From positions 49,272-82,829 of the forward strand of contig JAPPLI010000084.1 of the NCBI GenBank assembly GCA_028819495.1: a stretch of DNA of 33,558 nt, in the 5' to 3' direction. Shown in pieces: positions 31,201-33,558 of this stretch. A program made the translations under genes and the position numbers. Numbering within the stretch: the first letter of the stretch is position 1; each line of letters starts with the position of its first letter. The stretch comes from Gammaproteobacteria bacterium. GTDB taxonomy: Bacteria; Pseudomonadota; Gammaproteobacteria; Eutrophobiales; Eutrophobiaceae. The notes beneath the pieces are model-generated. The model was not told where the DNA came from and searched no databases. It saw nothing but the letters and a program-made list of their open reading frames with translations.

Positions 31201-32179
31201 GGCCCAGCAGGTCGTAACTGTGGACGGTCCGGTACACCGGGTCGCCCGTGAAATACGGCTCGCTCTGCCGGGCCACCCGCCCCAGGGCGTCATAGTCCGT
31301 GTCGGTGTCCACCCACAGGCCGTAATTGAACCCCGCCGTGCGTGCGCGCACTACCCGGTCCAGCACGTCCCGGTACGCCCATTGCCGGCCCCCGCCGGCG
31401 GCGCGGGTCTCGGTGTAATACGCCGCCCCGGCGGGACAGTGGGACACCCCGGCACAGGGTGCCCGGAGGGTGCCGGTGTACGACCCGTCGTCCGCGTGCG
31501 TGAAGTAGCGCCGGCCCCCGGCCGTGTAGTAATGGTCGGCGGCGCGGGTGGCAGTGATGGTGTACTGGTTGTTGCTTCCCCGCCGGACGGTCAGCACCTG
31601 CTCGGCGCGGGTCGGCAGCCCGTGCGCGTTGTAGGCGCTGGTTCGGCGCAGCGGCCGGCCCAGGCAGTCCCGCTCCAGGACCACAACGCGCCCGTGGGGG
31701 TCGTACTTGAGCGTGTCCGTGTCACAGCGGGTGACCCCGCCGGCCGTCACTGCGGCCCGGACGCGCCGGCCGAAGGCGTCGTAGTCATACTCGGTGGTGT
31801 GTTTGAGCGCGGCATCGCCCGGCTGCCGGGTCTCGGTGCGGAGCAGGCCCTTGCGGTAGCCGGCGCGGTAGTAGCTGAACGTCGCGCTGCGGGTGCCCGC
31901 GGTCTCGTAGGCGCCGTCGCCCCCCTCGTCGCGCCGCTGCCTCACCACGGCCCGGGTGTCCACGTACACCCCGTCCGTCCATTGATACGCATGGCCCCTC
32001 GCGTTGTAATGGACTTCAGTGACGTTGTCGGTGAACCGGTCTTGCGCCCGGGCCGCCTTCAGGCGGGCGTCGAAGAACCGGTGGAGCCGGCCGTACCCGT
32101 CATACGTCTGCCGGGTGGCGTAGGTCTTCGCACCGCCCGCGGACGGGCCGGTCTCAAGGGTGAGGGTGGTGACGGCCTC
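28259..32179 (-). CDS. Rhs polymorphic toxin, 5'-truncated, with type-44-like C-terminal toxin domain
   Basis: The frame is open for 1306 codons from the edge of the IS21-like element at 32181 to TAG at 28259, so the N-terminus is missing; the first possible internal start is the GTG at 31969. It is filled with YD repeats (YDxxGRxxR type) and ends its core with RFLQADPIIQFPHYSQGQNRY and YVLNNPLTYTDPTGY, the Rhs signature. Numbering from 31969: core to about 898; a Gly/Ala-rich pretoxin region about 899-1075 ending GGKFANGALTSAMAQLFN; toxin about 1085-1236 with VQPKGKWDYK, NFGNFHFGVVAAARG, YGAGYYQ and WGDNPGDSTNIMKGWDYY. This last region resembles the polymorphic toxin type 44 family. Without its N-terminus it may not be delivered. 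The immunity candidate overlaps the 3' end. Confidence 0.85.
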   Translation of the reverse strand, partial: EAVTTLTLETGPSAGGAKTYATRQTYDGYGRLHRFFDARLKAARAQDRFTDNVTEVHYNARGHAYQWTDGVYVDTRAVVRQRRDEGGDGAYETAGTRSATFSYYRAGYRKGLLRTETRQPGDAALKHTTEYDYDAFGRRVRAAVTAGGVTRCDTDTLKYDPHGRVVVLERDCLGRPLRRTSAYNAHGLPTRAEQVLTVRRGSNNQYTITATRAADHYYTAGGRRYFTHADDGSYTGTLRAPCAGVSHCPAGAAYYTETRAAGGGRQWAYRDVLDRVVRARTAGFNYGLWVDTDTDYDALGRVARQSEPYFTGDPVYRTVHSYDLLGRVVRTTLPDYDADADVPVNSVITTAYAGLTTTTTNGKGQSATETRNALGEVTRSADAAGTPVVHTYDAWGQVVKTTTGTGNKAVSVTRAYDARGRRIRETDPDRGVTRYAYNGFDELIRQTDAVGNVQAMTYDTLGRRITRRDTAPDGADADTQPDVESDVTWTYDPDNGLGQLGKVTDTHTGYARRHRYDTLGRAALTDTTVRTGATPGTEATWYSRQTWDGYGRPHQFFDAARQREDWTGNAVEVQYNAWGYAHRWVDGVYEDGAPRRTYRTVTFRDARGNATGETLGGGAVRVGRAHDAKTGRVTSVTGRGAGHGRLQTLTYEWDLLGNLGKRSETSIGKALEETFTYDTLNRLVKAQVSGRGARTVSYAANGNITSKTGVGDYRYGTTAANTPGPHAVVQAGKLHYAYDANGNMLTETRTGQRDPARSFTWSAANQVRTITQGMTATAFVYGPDRSRIQRTDTVRTGTATSTTTTVYLGHVEQVIAPDGSFTYKRYLTNGVLITQAHDKQGQRTGETTRYLLRDHLGSVDVITNAAGRVEQDLSFDAWGQRRAPDDWTVLALLQRMDTAHGRITPRGFTGHEMLDGVGIIHMNGRIYDPKLGRFLQADPIIQFPHYSQGQNRYSYVLNNPLTYTDPTGYFIGKLFKKVFKGLNKVLGDFSPFLGIALLALPGVRGWVMKSWLNAFAFGFATGGIAGGSLRGALFGGISAAAFYGIGEHFTALTGLPEGGLGHILTHGLTGGILAELQGGQFGHGFLAAGLSKAVMGRFSYEDGSAPAVIGRTSIAAIVGGTISRITGGKFANGALTSAMAQLFNAETSARAARDQAIPKEFRELMKDAEIDLSAHIAEAEGMSNNDFVLAVQPKGKWDYKYVLRKLGYSSSLRDNFGNFHFGVVAAARGFNLETAMYGAGYYQTMRQGGGHLGHFVSASVMMFYSAGGYLLPDFISRRITRGGFTWGDNPGDSTNIMKGWDYYDSR

Positions 32180-32180
32180 G

Positions 32181-32273
32181 TGCGGATTCCGGCGACCGTG
32201 AACACTGCTTCCGCCCCCCCCAAAGTGTTCACATCGAATAGGACTCCGCGCTCACGTTCAACCGGAATCCGCA
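32181..32273. mobile_element. 93-bp IS21-like mini-element with 12-bp terminal inverted repeats
   Basis: Ends are TGCGGATTCCGG (32181-32192) and its exact reverse complement (32262-32273). Inside are GTGAACACTG, a run of C, and TGTTCACATCG-type repeats like those at IS21-family ends. No transposase. It separates the truncated Rhs frame (last codon ending at 32179) from the upstream immunity gene. It is either two IS ends left after internal deletion or a miniature derivative. The same end occurs alone at 25882. Confidence 0.6.
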
Positions 32274-32459
32274 GGCAAGTGTGCCATGTGCGGCCTGGTC
32301 CCGTTTTCTTGTGAAAAACTTACCGCCCCGATTTTGCTGGTAAAAAGGAGCATTTAAGGGGAGACAACAGGCAAAACCAATGCATAAACTCAATGAAAAT
32401 AATTAGTTGGGCAGATTCGACCTCCTCCCCCATCCCTACCCTACGCCTTCCTGTTAACA

Positions 32460-32981
32460 TCATTCGACTTCTATTGTTCCTGATGACAGTTGTCGCTGAC
32501 GCAAATCAGGGTTGTGTTTGTCAATATTGTCAAGATTAAATGGTTGTGAGCAGCAGAATTCAAACCTGTCATTGTTCCGCAAATAAAGTAACTCAATTAC
32601 TGTTCCTTGATGGTATTCCTCATACGCTTTAGAAATATCATTATTTGAATCATGGATCAAAAGTTGTCTGAGTGGTACTTCCAAGTAAATTACCCTGTCA
32701 TTTTTTACAGCACAACTCAACCGTGCTCCGTAAGTTGGACTGCGCTTACCGAAAGTGCCTACAGCGCCTTTGGTGAATAACAGCCCATCAAGATTTTTAA
32801 ACACTTCGAGATACACCCGGTCAATTTCATCTGATATCGACTCTCCGGTCAGTCTGGTATACTCATTAATGCAAAGGGATATCTCCTTATAGCCCCTTGT
32901 CAAGATTATATCCACCACATCCTCACTCATAGTGGCATAGGAGCTATACATTATCATTGCAAACAGCATCAAGCGTCTCAC
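32460..32981 (-). CDS. Candidate immunity protein for the DUF4329-like Rhs tip
   Basis: 173 residues from a GTG that overlaps the toxin stop by 4 bases (GTGA). The hydrophobic N-terminus (LMLFAMIMYSSYATMSED) may be a signal peptide. The remainder is acidic and unrecognised (LTRGYKEISLCINEYTRLTG, IYLEVPLRQLLIHD, FEFCCSQPFNL). Position and overlap make it the likely immunity gene. It is notably AT-rich. Like the other immunity candidate it appears to be exported. The 186 bases between it and the IS element (32274-32459) contain nothing recognised. Confidence 0.65.
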   Translation of the reverse strand: MRRLMLFAMIMYSSYATMSEDVVDIILTRGYKEISLCINEYTRLTGESISDEIDRVYLEVFKNLDGLLFTKGAVGTFGKRSPTYGARLSCAVKNDRVIYLEVPLRQLLIHDSNNDISKAYEEYHQGTVIELLYLRNNDRFEFCCSQPFNLDNIDKHNPDLRQRQLSSGTIEVE

Positions 32982-33558
32982 TGTAATATCCTGCCAGGGT
33001 CAGTGCCGTACCGTCCAACATCATAACAAATTCCCGGACGACATACTCCGATACGTACAGTCTGATCGATTTGCACACCCAGATACAGTGACTTGCCGGA
33101 ACTTGCTATCCATGCCATATCGGATGTCACCACATTGCCGAAATAATTACTGAACTGATTAGAAAAACGAAACCCACCTGCACTATGGGTATGATAAGCT
33201 ATGTAGCTTGGGTCTAGGGCAACCGACCCCGGCCCGCCTATAATCGGCAACGTATAGCTGTATCCACCGTTTGCATCAGGAATGATATTGCCTCCCACTT
33301 CCAGTCCATACTTTTTGGACAATGGAGCAGTGATACCCAGTACTTCCCTGGCCGCAGCGTCTGGGTTTTCGAAACTACGCTCACTGCTTAACGTCCCCCC
33401 CTTGACGAGGGCGTCCAACTTTTTCTGGAGCGCTTTGCGTTGTGGAGACACACCTTCAGCGCCTGCACCAGCAGTAACAACCGTGCGTTTCACCGCCCGT
33501 TGCGCCGCACTACTGACCAGGGAGAAGAACGCCGCGCTCACGGCCCCGTTGGCAAACT
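32978..33558 (-). CDS. C-terminal part of a second Rhs protein, DUF4329-like toxin domain
   Basis: The gene runs off the right edge; about 193 codons are visible. The first residues read FANGAVSAAFFSLVSSAAQ, the same pretoxin junction as GGKFANGALTSAMAQLFN in the large Rhs gene, so this is the 3' end of another Rhs-type gene. After AVKRTVVTAGAGAEGVSPQR comes the toxin: PSYIAYHTHSAGG, FSNQFSNYFGNVVTSDMAWI, SGKSLYLGVQIDQTVRIG. The YHTH motif followed by a distal SD and a YLG segment recalls DUF4329, a JAB-like domain found at polymorphic-toxin C-termini. An immunity candidate overlaps its stop. The domain call is from memory of the family pattern. Confidence 0.7.
   Translation of the reverse strand, partial: FANGAVSAAFFSLVSSAAQRAVKRTVVTAGAGAEGVSPQRKALQKKLDALVKGGTLSSERSFENPDAAAREVLGITAPLSKKYGLEVGGNIIPDANGGYSYTLPIIGGPGSVALDPSYIAYHTHSAGGFRFSNQFSNYFGNVVTSDMAWIASSGKSLYLGVQIDQTVRIGVCRPGICYDVGRYGTDPGRILQ

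Noticed and set aside
29417-32314. A 965-codon open frame on the plus strand opposite the Rhs gene
   Set aside because: It is the antisense shadow of GC-rich YD repeats; the translation is low-complexity Val/Gly/Pro/Arg-rich and resembles no protein, while the minus strand has clear Rhs motifs.
1-33558. CRISPR arrays, tRNA and rRNA genes
   Set aside because: No regularly spaced repeats, cloverleaf-like segments or ribosomal RNA stretches were seen by eye.

Overview
The window looks like the chromosome of a gammaproteobacterium. The left end carries housekeeping and respiratory genes in an arrangement familiar from that class: oligopeptidase A end, exonuclease III, ribosomal protein L31, then engB divergent from cytochrome c4, followed by resB-ccsA (cytochrome c maturation system II) and dsbA. 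System II, several c-type cytochromes and a nitrile hydratase-type operon would suit a respiratory, possibly chemolithotrophic Chromatiales-like organism, but that placement is inference. All gene names come from recognising motifs and family sequence by eye; no database search was possible.

Layout. (1) 1-7040: prlC 3' end, xthA, rpmE, a gene-free stretch with three DnaA-box-like 9-mers, engB (minus), cytochrome c4, a 160-bp inverted-repeat element whose right end contains the resB start codon, resB, ccsA, dsbA. (2) 7044-10579, all minus: MFS transporter, VapBC-type toxin-antitoxin pair, a reading frame broken by one TGA, and an exported amidohydrolase-like protein. (3) 10689-12388: a type II restriction-modification pair whose endonuclease resembles SfiI, with an N4-cytosine-type methyltransferase. 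(4) 12427-15474: a probable operon of nitrile hydratase alpha and beta subunits, a beta-like activator with a His-rich tail, an unrecognised 295-residue protein and a membrane-anchored monoheme cytochrome c. A CPBP-family membrane protease follows. (5) 16562-24859: a type II secretion cluster, gspG-H-I-J-K-L-M-(C/N-like)-E-F, without gspD or a prepilin peptidase gene in view. (6) 24939-27155: a toxin-antitoxin island with YefM-YoeB, an orphan antitoxin with a truncated PIN toxin cut next to an IS21-like end, two small membrane proteins and MazEF. (7) 27157-33558, all minus: an Rhs polymorphic-toxin array. It holds the 3' end of one Rhs gene with a DUF4329-like tip and probable immunity gene; a second Rhs gene truncated at its 5' end exactly at a 93-bp IS21-like mini-element but keeping a type-44-like toxin tip and a lipoprotein immunity candidate; and a displaced Rhs core fragment.

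How the parts fit. ResB-CcsA would attach haem to the cytochromes encoded here, and DsbA would serve periplasmic cysteines. The nitrile hydratase operon is a self-contained metabolic module with an unexpected electron-transfer component. The right third is accessory DNA: conflict systems, toxin-antitoxin pairs, IS remnants and duplicated Rhs segments. Two near-identical 24-25-bp palindromes, one at the prlC stop and one in the 5' part of gspJ, are a dispersed repeat of this genome.
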